DNA from: an uncultured Flammeovirgaceae bacterium
GTDB lineage: Bacteria > Bacteroidota > Bacteroidia > Cytophagales > Cyclobacteriaceae
Assembly: GCA_937884755.1 (NCBI GenBank)
Contig: CAKZYJ010000057.1
Location: forward strand, 1-37,659
Reading direction: 5' to 3'
DNA: 37,659 bases
A program made the translations under genes and the position numbers. Shown here in pieces: positions 1 through 7,969 of the stretch. Every line of letters starts with the position of its first letter. Position 1 is the stretch's first letter. The notes below the pieces were generated by a model, which was not told where the DNA came from, searched no databases, and saw only the letters and a program-made list of their open reading frames with translations.

Positions 1-11
1 TGAGGTCCCAA

Positions 12-45
12 GAAATAAAAAAGTCGGAAGAATAAATCTTCCGAC
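12..45 (-). terminator. Rho-independent terminator, minus strand
   Basis: An 8-bp perfect stem (GTCGGAAG at 23-30 with CTTCCGAC at 38-45) and a 7-nt loop is followed, reading on the minus strand, by a T-rich run at 22-12. This is a classic intrinsic terminator for leftward transcription. The only gene-like sequence feeding into it is the decayed DUF433 frame just to the right, so the terminator probably survives from that gene. Confidence 0.75.
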
Positions 46-188
46 CATGACTGGATAAGAGACGAGTAAGGTATCTTCTGTCTATTCGTTGGCCAATCGT
101 TCTAAAATTTTACCATACGGTGACCTTTAATAGTGGGTTTACCCAATAGTATGTTTTTATCCGAAACGATTCGTTTAGTCCGGTCCAT
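46..188 (-). pseudogene. Decayed DUF433 (antitoxin-like) gene remnant
   Basis: Reading leftward from the ATG at 188, 28 codons encode MDRTKRIVSDKNILLGKP followed by TIKGHRM. This matches the start of DUF433 proteins (R-I-x-x-D-P-x-I-x-x-GKPxIKGTR). A TAG at 104-102 stops this frame. In the next frame the sequence resumes as ILERLANE, then TAG at 84-82 where the family has a Trp, then TEDTLLVSYP, again typical of DUF433. The gene therefore carries one frameshift and one nonsense codon and ends just before the terminator hairpin. Intact DUF433 genes often sit beside a DUF5615 PIN-like toxin gene. No such partner is visible here, although one could lie left of the window. Family assignment is from remembered consensus. 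Confidence 0.7.
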
Positions 189-266
189 ATTGGTGATTGA
201 GCAAGTGGTTGTAAAATGATTCCGCACTTTTTAGTAATTTAGGCGTTTGTACCAAAAAGTTGTTTG

Positions 267-1745
267 ATGTCTTCTGATACAAGACGAGCGCCGACCCTGA
301 CCGAATCTATTATTCCGATCTTATTTTTACTCCCATTACTGGCAGTAAACGTTTATGTGTACGACAGCGATTCTACCTACGGACCAAACCAAATTGCACT
401 AATCGTATCGGCGGCGGTAGCAGCACTTATTGCGTTGCGAACGGGTATTCAGTGGACTAGCCTGCAAGACGGTATTGTGAAAAGCATTAGTTCGGCTATG
501 TCAGCCATGCTAATTCTACTGCTCATTGGCTCGCTGGCTGGTACCTGGATGTTGAGCGGTATTGTACCCGCTATGATCTACTACGGGTTGCAGATTCTGA
601 ATCCCACTATTTTTCTGTTTGCGGCTTGCGTAGTCTGTGCTATCGTTTCACTGGCTACAGGTAGTAGTTGGTCAACAGTAGCCACGGTAGGTATCGCTTT
701 GCTGGGAATTGGAACAGCACTAGGTTTATCCACTGGGGTAATTGGGGGAGCCATCATCTCAGGAGCGTACTTTGGCGATAAAATGTCGCCGCTTTCGGAT
801 ACCACCAATCTGGCTCCGGCGATGGCGGGAACGGATCTGTTTACCCATATTCGCTATATGACCTACACCACCGTTCCGTCGGTTACCATTTCCCTGATTA
901 TCTTTCTGATTATCGGATTTACCGCTGATAATACTTCAACGGATAGCGGAAACCAGGAAGTATTGGTTGCCTTGGATAATGCGTTCAATATCAACGGTTG
1001 GCTGTTTATTGTGCCGGTAGTAGTTATCGGGATGATTATTAAGAAAGTACCAGCCCTTCCCGCGTTGCTAGCGGGGACGTTATTGGGCGGGTTATTCGCT
1101 ATCATTTTCCAACCAGGGGCTATTGCGCAGGTGAGCGGACAAAGCGGTTTAATGGGAATCTACAGTGCGGTAATGCAAGCTATGTATACCGACATTAGCA
1201 TCACGACTGATAACGAAATGGTGAATGAGTTGCTTTCTACCGGAGGTATGGCGGGTATGCTAAACACTATCTGGCTCATCATTTGCGCTATGATTTTCGG
1301 GGGAGTGATGGAATCGGCCGGTATGCTGAAACGAATTACGCAGTCTATCATTCAGTTCGCCCACTCTACCGGTTCGCTGATTGCCTCTACGGCTTGTACA
1401 TCCATATTCTTCAACCTTACCGCTTCCGACCAGTACCTGGCCATTGTAGTGCCGGGGCGCATGTTTGCCCAAACCTACCGCGACCGGGGCTTAAAACCAC
1501 GCGTGCTAAGCCGCACCCTGGAAGATTCGGGTACGGTAACTTCTGTTTTAATTCCCTGGAATACTTGTGGGGCCACCCAGGCGGCGGTTTTGGGAGTAGC
1601 TACCTTAACGTACGCTCCCTTCGCGTTTTTTTGTATTCTGAGTCCTATTATGACTATTCTCTTCGGTTTTTTAAACTTCAAAATTGCCCGCTACGAATCC
1701 GGTGAGGAGAAAGCGGATGCTTACCAAAAGGTTGCTACTTCATGA
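267..1745 (+). CDS. nhaC: NhaC-family Na+/H+ antiporter
   Basis: This 492-residue polytopic inner-membrane protein exchanges Na+ for H+ in pH and sodium homeostasis. It has about a dozen hydrophobic segments and family-typical stretches: ATGSSWSTVATVGIALLG, GAYFGDKMSPLSDTTNLA near residue 170, ASDQYLAIVVPGRMF near 400, and LEDSGTVTSVLIPWNTCGA near 430. The conserved Asp and polar residues in these loops are those expected to line the ion path. Length is normal for NhaC. ATG at 267 is preferred over the TTG directly before it. The stop overlaps the next gene by 4 nt (ATGA), indicating translational coupling. Sodium/proton exchange fits a marine organism, but the substrate is inferred from family only. 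Confidence 0.9.
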   Translation: MSSDTRRAPTLTESIIPILFLLPLLAVNVYVYDSDSTYGPNQIALIVSAAVAALIALRTGIQWTSLQDGIVKSISSAMSAMLILLLIGSLAGTWMLSGIVPAMIYYGLQILNPTIFLFAACVVCAIVSLATGSSWSTVATVGIALLGIGTALGLSTGVIGGAIISGAYFGDKMSPLSDTTNLAPAMAGTDLFTHIRYMTYTTVPSVTISLIIFLIIGFTADNTSTDSGNQEVLVALDNAFNINGWLFIVPVVVIGMIIKKVPALPALLAGTLLGGLFAIIFQPGAIAQVSGQSGLMGIYSAVMQAMYTDISITTDNEMVNELLSTGGMAGMLNTIWLIICAMIFGGVMESAGMLKRITQSIIQFAHSTGSLIASTACTSIFFNLTASDQYLAIVVPGRMFAQTYRDRGLKPRVLSRTLEDSGTVTSVLIPWNTCGATQAAVLGVATLTYAPFAFFCILSPIMTILFGFLNFKIARYESGEEKADAYQKVATS

Positions 1746-2341
1746 CATTTCCTAAGCACATTACGAAAGAAGAGATAAACGATTTACCGTTGCGAAAGTA
1801 CGAGGGAAAGATTGTGCTGGTAACTGATTCAGACAAAATGGAAACTGTGTTTGATGAGTTGCGGGAGCACGAAGTAGTGGGATTTGATACCGAGGCTCGT
1901 CCGGCTTTCAAGCGGGGTATGCGCTATGATACTTCCCTCATTCAGGTATCTGTCCCCCATAAAACGTATCTCATCCGTTTGAACTACACTGGTATTAGTT
2001 CAACTTTTACTAATTTCTTTGCCGACCCGATGGTCAAAAAAGTAGGGATTAGTATCAAAGATGACCTAAAGGATTTGCGAATACTTTGTGCTAAACACCA
2101 CCTACCTTTTCTTCCCAAAAATGTGCTTGATTTGAACGATGCGGCTAAGCAACTGGATGTGGATCACGCGGGGGTGCGTAAACTTACGGCTATTTTCCTG
2201 GGCTTTCGGGTTTCTAAAGCGCAGCAAACCTCCAACTGGGAAAATCCGCAACTTACCGAGCCTCAACTTCGCTATGCGGCTACCGATGCCTGGGTCTGTC
2301 TGGAGATTTACCAGCGCCTATCCTACCTCGGCTATGTTTGA
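1742..2341 (+). CDS. Single-domain DEDDy 3'-5' exonuclease (RNase D/WRN-like)
   Basis: This 199-residue cytosolic protein has the three exonuclease motifs: ExoI VVGFDTEARP (Asp49, Glu51), ExoII VGISIKDDLKDL (Asp108) and ExoIII LRYAATDAW (Tyr178, Asp182). The Tyr in ExoIII places it in the DEDDy group. It lacks the HRDC domains of full RNase D, so it is a stand-alone nuclease domain resembling the WRN exonuclease module. Whether it acts on RNA or DNA cannot be read from the sequence. The ATG overlaps the nhaC stop by 4 nt, so the two are co-translated, although no functional link is obvious. Confidence 0.85.
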   Translation: MTFPKHITKEEINDLPLRKYEGKIVLVTDSDKMETVFDELREHEVVGFDTEARPAFKRGMRYDTSLIQVSVPHKTYLIRLNYTGISSTFTNFFADPMVKKVGISIKDDLKDLRILCAKHHLPFLPKNVLDLNDAAKQLDVDHAGVRKLTAIFLGFRVSKAQQTSNWENPQLTEPQLRYAATDAWVCLEIYQRLSYLGYV

Positions 2342-2346
2342 TGAGT

Positions 2347-2385
2347 AATGAAGAATCCATTACTACTCATTCATCATTCTTCATT
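2347..2385. terminator. Inverted repeat between convergent genes
   Basis: AATGAAGAAT at 2347-2356 and ATTCTTCATT at 2376-2385 form a perfect 10-bp stem with a 19-nt loop. It lies between the 3' ends of the exonuclease gene (+) and accC (-). There is no clean T-run, so it may be a weak bidirectional terminator or a dispersed intergenic repeat. The right arm abuts the TAA that would end the read-through accC frame. Confidence 0.4.
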
Positions 2386-2458
2386 AAATAACTTCGTATT
2401 CACTAATATCCGATAGATCGAAAGTGTTCATAAAGGCCGTCGTGAAGTTTCCTTCCTA
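2384..2458 (-). other. Orphaned accC C-terminal tail behind an amber codon
   Basis: Past the TAG at 2458-2456 the same reading frame stays open for 23 codons, encoding EGNFTTAFMNTFDLSDI and then SEYEVI, up to TAA at 2386-2384. This looks like the ordinary C-terminus of Bacteroidota AccC (DDPxF-K-xGxFTTxFL...FDxSDI), with the usual Lys codon AAG changed to TAG. No frameshift is needed. It is either a real nonsense mutation, an amber read-through site or a single-base sequence error. Confidence 0.75.
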
Positions 2459-3745
2459 AAAGTTCGGGTCATCCATCAGTTTAATGTGGAAGGGAATAGT
2501 AGTTTTGATCCCTTCAATTACAAATTCTCCTAGTGCCCGTTTCATCCTAGTGATTGCTTCTTCACGGGTTTGCCCACTTACAATCACTTTGGCAATCATA
2601 GAATCATAATTAGGCGGAATAGTATAGCCTGCGTAAATGTGGCTATCAATCCGAACTCCGTGTCCACCGGGCATATGCAAGTTTGTGATTTTTCCTGGAC
2701 TGGGGCGGAAGCCATTGGCCGGATCTTCGGCGTTGATACGACACTCAATGGCGTGCAGCATGGGATAATAGTTCTTGCCCGATAACTCAATTCCAGCAGC
2801 TACCTTAATTTGCTCCTTTATTAGATCGAAGCTAGTTACCTCCTCAGTGATGGGATGTTCTACCTGAATACGGGTATTCATCTCCATGAAGTAAAAATTT
2901 CGGTGCTTATCTACCAAAAACTCAATGGTTCCGGCCCCTTCGTAGCCAATAGCTTCAGCGCCAAGGACGGCCGCTTTCCCCATTTCTTCCCGTAACTCGT
3001 CAGTCATGAAAGGAGAGGGAGTTTCTTCTAGTAACTTCTGGTGGCGCCGCTGGATAGAGCAATCCCGTTCCGATAGATGGCAGGCTCGCCCTCGCTGGTC
3101 GCCCACTATCTGAATTTCAATATGGCGGGGCTCCTCCACAAACTTCTCTAAGTACAACGCATCGTTTCCAAAGGCCGCACCCGATTCGCGGCGAGCATCG
3201 TCCCAGGCTTTCTTAAACTCACTTTCATCCCAGACAATCCGCATCCCTTTACCACCACCACCGGCAGTAGCTTTCAGAATAATCGGATACCCCACCTCTT
3301 CGGCTACTTTCAGTCCCTGCTCAATACTATCCAGCAGCCCATCGGAACCGGGAATAGTAGGTACCTTAGCAGCTTGCATGGTGGCTTTGGCCGTAGCCTT
3401 GTCGCCCATTTTGGCAATCATATCCGGCGAGGCTCCAATGAACTTAATCCCGTACTCATCGCAAACCCGCGAAAACTCAGCGTTCTCCGATAAAAACCCG
3501 TAGCCCGGATGAATAGCATCAGCGTTCGTAATTTCTGCCGCAGCAATAATATTGGGGATATTCAGGTAAGAGGAGCCACTGGGTGCCGGTCCAACACATA
3601 CTGCTTCATCAGCAAAACGCACGTGGAGACTGTCTTTGTCGGCAGTAGAATAAATAGCTACCGTATTGATCCCCATTTCGCGGCAGCTTCGAATAACTCG
3701 TAGGGCAATCTCACCCCGGTTAGCAATAAGAATTTTATTAATCAT
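2456..3745 (-). CDS. accC: Biotin carboxylase subunit of acetyl-CoA carboxylase, C-terminus truncated
   Basis: AccC carboxylates biotin on AccB using ATP and bicarbonate, the first half-reaction of malonyl-CoA formation. Visible parts in order are the N-terminal biotin-carboxylase domain ([16 protein letters not shown]), the ATP-grasp domain with glycine loop GGGGKGM (residues 162-168), the catalytic stretch [17 protein letters not shown], and the C-terminal domain. The frame stops at 429 residues after LMDDPNF. E. coli AccC has about 449, and in-frame sequence beyond the stop still encodes the expected tail (full length 452 residues plus one at the amber codon). Ending here removes the last helix/strand region. 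It is last in the yceD-rpmF-plsX-fabH-efp-accB-accC cluster, 134 nt after accB. AccC is normally essential, so function must survive truncation, read-through must occur, or the base is wrong. Confidence 0.92.
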   Translation of the reverse strand: MINKILIANRGEIALRVIRSCREMGINTVAIYSTADKDSLHVRFADEAVCVGPAPSGSSYLNIPNIIAAAEITNADAIHPGYGFLSENAEFSRVCDEYGIKFIGASPDMIAKMGDKATAKATMQAAKVPTIPGSDGLLDSIEQGLKVAEEVGYPIILKATAGGGGKGMRIVWDESEFKKAWDDARRESGAAFGNDALYLEKFVEEPRHIEIQIVGDQRGRACHLSERDCSIQRRHQKLLEETPSPFMTDELREEMGKAAVLGAEAIGYEGAGTIEFLVDKHRNFYFMEMNTRIQVEHPITEEVTSFDLIKEQIKVAAGIELSGKNYYPMLHAIECRINAEDPANGFRPSPGKITNLHMPGGHGVRIDSHIYAGYTIPPNYDSMIAKVIVSGQTREEAITRMKRALGEFVIEGIKTTIPFHIKLMDDPNF

Positions 3746-3775
3746 GTGGAATAGTGGTAATGTGCTAGGGTGTTA

Positions 3776-3873
3776 TAGTGTTAGGGTGAACGTCGCGCAG
3801 TGTTCGTGTTTTGAGTTCAGCGTTCGGTATTCTTGAGCACCATAGACAATAACACTTAAACACCCTAACACTA
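3776..3873. repeat. Spaced inverted repeat in the accB-accC gap
   Basis: TAGTGTTAGGGTG at 3776-3788 and its exact complement CACCCTAACACTA at 3861-3873 form a 13-bp inverted repeat enclosing 72 nt. A partial direct copy (CTAGGGTGTTA) precedes the left arm. It fills nearly all of the 134-nt gap between accB and accC and would fold in their shared mRNA. A related string (ACTATAACACACT) occurs near 31790, so it may belong to a dispersed intergenic repeat family. No protein-coding potential is seen. Confidence 0.55.
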
Positions 3874-3879
3874 GCGCAG

Positions 3880-4407
3880 CTAGGCTGGATCAAGTAAAAA
3901 TAATGGCTGGTCGAATTCTACTGGGGAAGAATCATCTACTAGTATTTCTACCACCGTACCGGATTGCTCGGATTCAATCTCATTAAACAGTTTCATGGCC
4001 TCAATGATACAAACAGTTTGCCCTTTAGATACTTTATCACCTACCTGCACAAACGGACCCGTCTCAGGGTTAGGCGACTGATAGAATGTTCCGATCATTG
4101 GCGACTTAATGGTGATGTACTGGCTTTTGTCTTTAGTAGAAGTTGCTGGCTCAACAGGAGCCTCCTGTTCTTTTTGCTCAGGCGCAGAGAGGGTCGGCTG
4201 GGCTAGGACCGCAGGGGCGGCCGGAGTGTGGGATACCAGTGCGGTGGCATCGCTCGGCATGCTCGAAGAATGAATGATATTCTGCTGAATCTCCTGCGCG
4301 CTATTCTTTTTGATTTTCAGCTTAATATCATCCGTCTCTAATTCTACTTCATCCAGTCCAGAGTTGGCGATAAAGTCTAGTAGGTTTCGAATTTCGCTGG
4401 CTTTCAT
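3880..4407 (-). CDS. accB: Biotin carboxyl carrier protein of acetyl-CoA carboxylase
   Basis: This 175-residue BCCP shuttles carboxybiotin from AccC to the carboxyltransferase. It has an N-terminal helical segment (MKASEIRNLLDFIANSGLDE), a flexible Pro/Ala-rich linker at about 50-92, and a C-terminal biotinyl domain at about 97-173. Lys139 in EAMKLFNEIE is the biotinylated residue; Phe replaces the usual Met after KL. It starts only 5 nt after the efp stop, so it is co-transcribed with it. The linker is somewhat longer than in E. coli. Confidence 0.95.
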   Translation of the reverse strand: MKASEIRNLLDFIANSGLDEVELETDDIKLKIKKNSAQEIQQNIIHSSSMPSDATALVSHTPAAPAVLAQPTLSAPEQKEQEAPVEPATSTKDKSQYITIKSPMIGTFYQSPNPETGPFVQVGDKVSKGQTVCIIEAMKLFNEIESEQSGTVVEILVDDSSPVEFDQPLFLLDPA

Positions 4408-4412
4408 AATGA

Positions 4413-4976
4413 TTATTTTACCCGTTCGGAATAGGATTTTGTACGTGTATCTACTTTAATTTTTTCGTCTTGGTTGATGAATAAGGGCACCTGAATGGTA
4501 GCACCGGTTTCCAGTTCAGCCGGTTTGGTAGCGTTAGTGGCCGTATCGCCCTTCAAGCCTGGCTCAGTGTAAGTAACTGTAAGTTCTACAAAGGCCGGCA
4601 GTTCGCAGCCTAGTATGGTTTCGGTTTCATCATGAACAATTACATCTACCTGCTGCCCGTCCGATAAAAACTCAGGGCCATCGATCAATTCCTCCTGAAT
4701 AGCCACTTGCTCAAAGTTATTGCTATCCATGAAGTGATACCCCATATCGTCTTTATACAGATATTGGTGGGGCCGCCGCTCAATGCGAGCAGTGGTAATT
4801 TTTACTCCAGAATTAAACGTGTTTTCTAATACCTTGCCGGTACGTATGCTTTTGAGTTTGGTCCGCACGAAAGCGGGTCCTTTTCCAGGTTTTACGTGCT
4901 GAAACTCAACGATAGTGTAAAGATCGTTGTTGTACTCAATGCAGAGACCATTGCGGAAATCTGCGGTGGTTGCCAT
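4413..4976 (-). CDS. efp: Translation elongation factor P
   Basis: EF-P (187 residues) binds the ribosome near the P site and relieves stalling at polyproline stretches. The N-terminal KOW-like domain (about 1-64) carries the loop [12 protein letters not shown] with Lys32 at the tip, the position modified or used unmodified in other species. Two OB-type domains follow, ending in the typical IxVDTRTxxYxER tail. It lies between fabH and accB as is common in Bacteroidota. No EpmA/EpmB genes are in the window. Confidence 0.95.
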   Translation of the reverse strand: MATTADFRNGLCIEYNNDLYTIVEFQHVKPGKGPAFVRTKLKSIRTGKVLENTFNSGVKITTARIERRPHQYLYKDDMGYHFMDSNNFEQVAIQEELIDGPEFLSDGQQVDVIVHDETETILGCELPAFVELTVTYTEPGLKGDTATNATKPAELETGATIQVPLFINQDEKIKVDTRTKSYSERVK

Positions 4977-5010
4977 AGGTCGTTATTGGTTAAGTGTCAC
5001 TAGATAAATA

Positions 5011-5018
5011 CAAATCTA
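5011..5018 (-). promoter_or_regulatory. Possible Bacteroidota -7 promoter element before efp
   Basis: On the minus strand TAGATTTG matches the TAnnTTTG -7 consensus, about 35 nt before the efp start codon in the 65-nt fabH-efp gap. That would give a short leader and an internal promoter for efp-accB-accC. No convincing -33 TTTG box is seen, so this is weak. Confidence 0.25.
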
Positions 5019-5041
5019 GCCAAAAAGTTTATTTAGCCTAT

Positions 5042-6037
5042 CTATCCGTCGTATCCCCACTTCACGTAGGTAGCCCCCCAGGTGAAGCCGCCGCCAAAGG
5101 CAGCAAATACCAGATTATCGCCCTTTTTCAATTGCGATTCATATTCCCAAAGGTTCAGTGGGATGGTAGCGCTAGTAGTATTTCCATATTTATGGATAGT
5201 GTACATCACTCGATCCTGGTCCAATCCCATGCGGTTAGCCGTAGCATCTATAATCCGCTTATTGGCCTGGTGAGGCACCAGCCAGGCTACTTCTTCGCCA
5301 GTCAGGTTATTACGCTCCATAATCTGAGCAGATACGTCAGCCATATGCATTACATCATACTTAAACACCGCGGCACCCTCCTGGTACACAAAGTGTTCCT
5401 TAGCCATTACCGTTTCGATAGTTGCCGGCCGACGGCTACCTCCTGCTTTCAGATGTAAATGGGGTGCTCCTGAACCATCCGAACGCAGAACTGAATCTAT
5501 AACTCCCAAAGGTTCTTCAGTAGGCTCTAAAAGTACCGCTCCAGCACCATCACCAAAAATGATGCAGGTAGTCCGATCTTCGTAATTGATGATTGAAGAC
5601 ATCTTATCCGCTCCCACCACCAGTACCTTCTGGTAGGTACCAGATTCAATAAACTTGGCACCTGTAGTGAGCGCATACAAAAATCCGGAGCAGGCAGCTT
5701 GCAGATCATAACCAAATGAATTTACCGCTCCAATCTGTTCGGCAATCAGATTGGCGGTAGCCGGAAAAATCATGTCGGGGGTAGTGGTAGCGCAAATAAC
5801 CAACTCTATATCCTCGGGATTGGTATTGGTCTTTTGCAACACATTTCTGGTGGCTTCGGTACCCATAACTGATGTGCCTTGGTCTTTTCCGCGCAAAATA
5901 CGGCGTTCTTTGATGCCGGTACGGGTTACAATCCACTCATCGGAGGTGTCTACCATCTTCTCAATATCCTGGTTTGAGAGGATATCTTCCGGAACATATC
6001 CTCCAACTCCCGTAATTACGGCTCTACGTTTACTCAT
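5042..6037 (-). CDS. fabH: 3-oxoacyl-ACP synthase III (KAS III)
   Basis: FabH condenses acetyl-CoA (or a branched starter) with malonyl-ACP to begin fatty acid synthesis. At 331 residues it is of normal length. The catalytic triad is visible: Cys116 in [11 protein letters not shown], His256 in PHQANKRI and Asn286 in [12 protein letters not shown]. The N-terminal [13 protein letters not shown] and [13 protein letters not shown] segments are typical. The start lies 23 nt after the plsX stop. A branched-chain primer preference is common in this phylum but cannot be read here. Confidence 0.96.
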   Translation of the reverse strand: MSKRRAVITGVGGYVPEDILSNQDIEKMVDTSDEWIVTRTGIKERRILRGKDQGTSVMGTEATRNVLQKTNTNPEDIELVICATTTPDMIFPATANLIAEQIGAVNSFGYDLQAACSGFLYALTTGAKFIESGTYQKVLVVGADKMSSIINYEDRTTCIIFGDGAGAVLLEPTEEPLGVIDSVLRSDGSGAPHLHLKAGGSRRPATIETVMAKEHFVYQEGAAVFKYDVMHMADVSAQIMERNNLTGEEVAWLVPHQANKRIIDATANRMGLDQDRVMYTIHKYGNTTSATIPLNLWEYESQLKKGDNLVFAAFGGGFTWGATYVKWGYDG

Positions 6038-6060
6038 GCTTATTGATTTAAGTAGGCAAG

Positions 6061-7002
6061 CTAGCTTTTAAAAGCTGCCTGAATTTTATGGTGTATGTCT
6101 GACTTGGCCATACCGAAGGCCTGCAGAATCATATTTTTGATAGCCAACGCACTGGAAGATCCGTGGCCAATTACTACGTTTCCGTTGATACCCAGAATGG
6201 GACTGCCGCCGATGGCTTCGTAGTTTAAGTGATCAAAAAACGGGTCGTGGTAGTTGCGGCGCTTCAGTAGATCATAGACCGATTCGGCCATTTTGAGAAT
6301 GATGTTTCCGGTATAGCCATTGCAGACCATCACATCGGACTTATTAGTAAAAATATCCCGTCCCTCAATATTGCCGATAAAATTTACTCGGTCTTGCTCC
6401 TTAAATAGTTGATAGGCGGCTTGAGCGGTAACAGTACCTTTCTGCTCCTCTTCACCAATATTCAGTAAGCCTACCTTCGGGCGTTCAACACCAAAGACGT
6501 GTTGGGCGTACAGTGACCCAATCTCCCCAAACTGTACGAGAATTTCGGGTTTTACGTCAGCGTTAGCTCCTACGTCAATTAGTACTCCGTAGCTTCCGTC
6601 CTCACGGGGAGCAAAGCCAACCAGACCCGGACGGATGACCCCCTCGCAGGGCTTTACCGAAAACATAGCACCCACCGACATAGCTCCGGTGTTGCCCGCA
6701 CTGCAAAAGGCATCTACTTTTTCTTCCTTCAGCAAGTGAAAGCCAATACCAATGCTGGAATGCTGCTTTTGATTGAATGCCTTGGTGGGATGCTCGTGCA
6801 TACCGATCACTTCTTCGGCATGAACGATCTCTATAATAGCGGAGGGAAAGTCATACTGAGCCAAACGGCTCTCTATTACCTCCTTTTGCCCTACCAGAAC
6901 TAAGCGATCATCTTCAGAAAACTCATGAGCCGCTAGCGAAGCCCCTTCAACGCAATTGTCAGGAGCAAAATCGCCGCCCATGGCATCTAGCGCAATTCTC
7001 AT
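6061..7002 (-). CDS. plsX: Phosphate acyltransferase PlsX
   Basis: PlsX makes acyl-phosphate from acyl-ACP for PlsY in phosphatidic acid synthesis and is peripheral to the inner membrane. The 313-residue protein begins [14 protein letters not shown], the family hallmark, and contains [37 protein letters not shown] and [14 protein letters not shown]. The stop-start gap from rpmF is 3 nt, so the two are co-transcribed as in most bacteria. Confidence 0.95.
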   Translation of the reverse strand: MRIALDAMGGDFAPDNCVEGASLAAHEFSEDDRLVLVGQKEVIESRLAQYDFPSAIIEIVHAEEVIGMHEHPTKAFNQKQHSSIGIGFHLLKEEKVDAFCSAGNTGAMSVGAMFSVKPCEGVIRPGLVGFAPREDGSYGVLIDVGANADVKPEILVQFGEIGSLYAQHVFGVERPKVGLLNIGEEEQKGTVTAQAAYQLFKEQDRVNFIGNIEGRDIFTNKSDVMVCNGYTGNIILKMAESVYDLLKRRNYHDPFFDHLNYEAIGGSPILGINGNVVIGHGSSSALAIKNMILQAFGMAKSDIHHKIQAAFKS

Positions 7003-7005
7003 AAA

Positions 7006-7197
7006 TTACGCTACGTCTTCCTGCTCCATTACTACTTTACCCCGGTAATATAGCTTTCCCTCGTACCAATGGGCTCGGTGAAACAAATGAGGTTCACCCG
7101 TAGTTGGATCAATCGCGATGTTTCGGGGAGTAGATTTCAGATGAGTTCTACGTTTATCTCTTCTTGACTTCGATATTTTGCGTTTCGGATGCGCCAT
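7006..7197 (-). CDS. rpmF: 50S ribosomal protein L32, cysteine-free type
   Basis: This 63-residue basic protein starts [19 protein letters not shown], diagnostic of bL32. The zinc-ribbon cysteines found in many bL32 proteins are absent; the region reads [22 protein letters not shown] with no Cys, so it is a zinc-independent (C-) form. It lies between yceD and plsX, the standard bacterial arrangement. Confidence 0.95.
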   Translation of the reverse strand: MAHPKRKISKSRRDKRRTHLKSTPRNIAIDPTTGEPHLFHRAHWYEGKLYYRGKVVMEQEDVA

Positions 7198-7221
7198 AGC
7201 GTTTATTGGTTTTACAAATGC

Positions 7222-7755
7222 TTATTTATTCTTAATATTTTTCAAAGCTTGCCACCGGGGATCTACTTCCTCAGTAGCATCAACGTTGTTTCCTTTCTGT
7301 TGCGAGCTAAATACAATTTCACCCTCTGACCAGGGATCATCTTTATCGGCCAGCGACGGATGCAATCGTTTCATAGGTATGGATACTCCAATCAGTTCGT
7401 AAAGCAATTGGGCTATATTAATCAGCTGGGTTCCTGTTGTGATTGTGTATATATCTTCAGTAATCTCCTCTTCTTCCTCACCGTACTGATAAATAACCGC
7501 CTTATCAATACTTAACGGATAATCAAAGAGTTCCAAACTACGGTCACATTCTAACTGAACCGTACCATCAATCTGAAATTTCACCGTGATCAAGGTAGGT
7601 TGTTTGTCTAGCTCGACCTCTACGTTAAGGTTTCCTCTCTCTACCGGGCTATTATCAAATAGCTGAAAGAAAGGCTCACCTAGCTGGTATTGATACGTAT
7701 AAACCTTGTTTGATAATGTGTAAATATCAATATCTAACTGTGTAAAATCATCCAT
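7222..7755 (-). CDS. YceD/DUF177 family protein
   Basis: A 177-residue acidic cytosolic protein of the DUF177 (YceD) family, encoded directly before rpmF as in most bacteria. Recognisable features are the central VQLECDRSLELFDYPL segment, an acidic EEEEEIT stretch and the C-terminal DPRWQALKNIKN ending. The E. coli and plant homologues are linked to 23S rRNA accumulation or assembly. ATG at 7755 is chosen over the upstream in-frame ATG at 7773 because a strong Shine-Dalgarno-like AAAGGGGG lies just before it. The 7773 start would add MKKGVT. This is probably the first gene of the leftward cluster. Confidence 0.85.
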   Translation of the reverse strand: MDDFTQLDIDIYTLSNKVYTYQYQLGEPFFQLFDNSPVERGNLNVEVELDKQPTLITVKFQIDGTVQLECDRSLELFDYPLSIDKAVIYQYGEEEEEITEDIYTITTGTQLINIAQLLYELIGVSIPMKRLHPSLADKDDPWSEGEIVFSSQQKGNNVDATEEVDPRWQALKNIKNK

Positions 7756-7928
7756 TGTTACCCCCTTTTTCATTAAGTCTGCAAATTTAAGGATATAATT
7801 TCAATAAAAGAAAGCCCTTAGAGCGATTTACGCTGATGGACGATTATCGTTTTTGTAAACAATTCTTTAGCGGAAAAATTTACCTAACCGTACATCCCGG
7901 TTAGAAAATTAAGCGTAAATGAAATATT

Positions 7929-7949
7929 TACTAACAACTTTTGTTAGTA
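7929..7949 (+). promoter_or_regulatory. Perfect hairpin in the leader of the TPR gene
   Basis: TACTAACAA (7929-7937) and TTGTTAGTA (7941-7949) form a 9-bp perfect inverted repeat with a 3-nt spacer. If translation begins at 7970, it lies in the 5' untranslated leader about 20 nt before the start codon. It could be an operator or an mRNA hairpin. If the ATG at 7919 is used it is coding. Confidence 0.4.
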
Positions 7950-7969
7950 GATTGAGAATAACTACGCCT

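Noticed and set aside
1283-1705. 140-residue plus-strand frame inside nhaC
   Set aside because: It overlaps the conserved NhaC signature region in another frame and has no recognisable domain.
3509-3703. Open frame on the plus strand inside accC
   Set aside because: It lies wholly within the accC coding region in another frame, has no family resemblance and reads like reverse-complement codons of accC.
7755-7773. The longer yceD start (MKKGVT...) at 7773
   Set aside because: A strong AAAGGGGG ribosome-binding-like sequence sits directly before the ATG at 7755 and overlaps the codons of the longer version.
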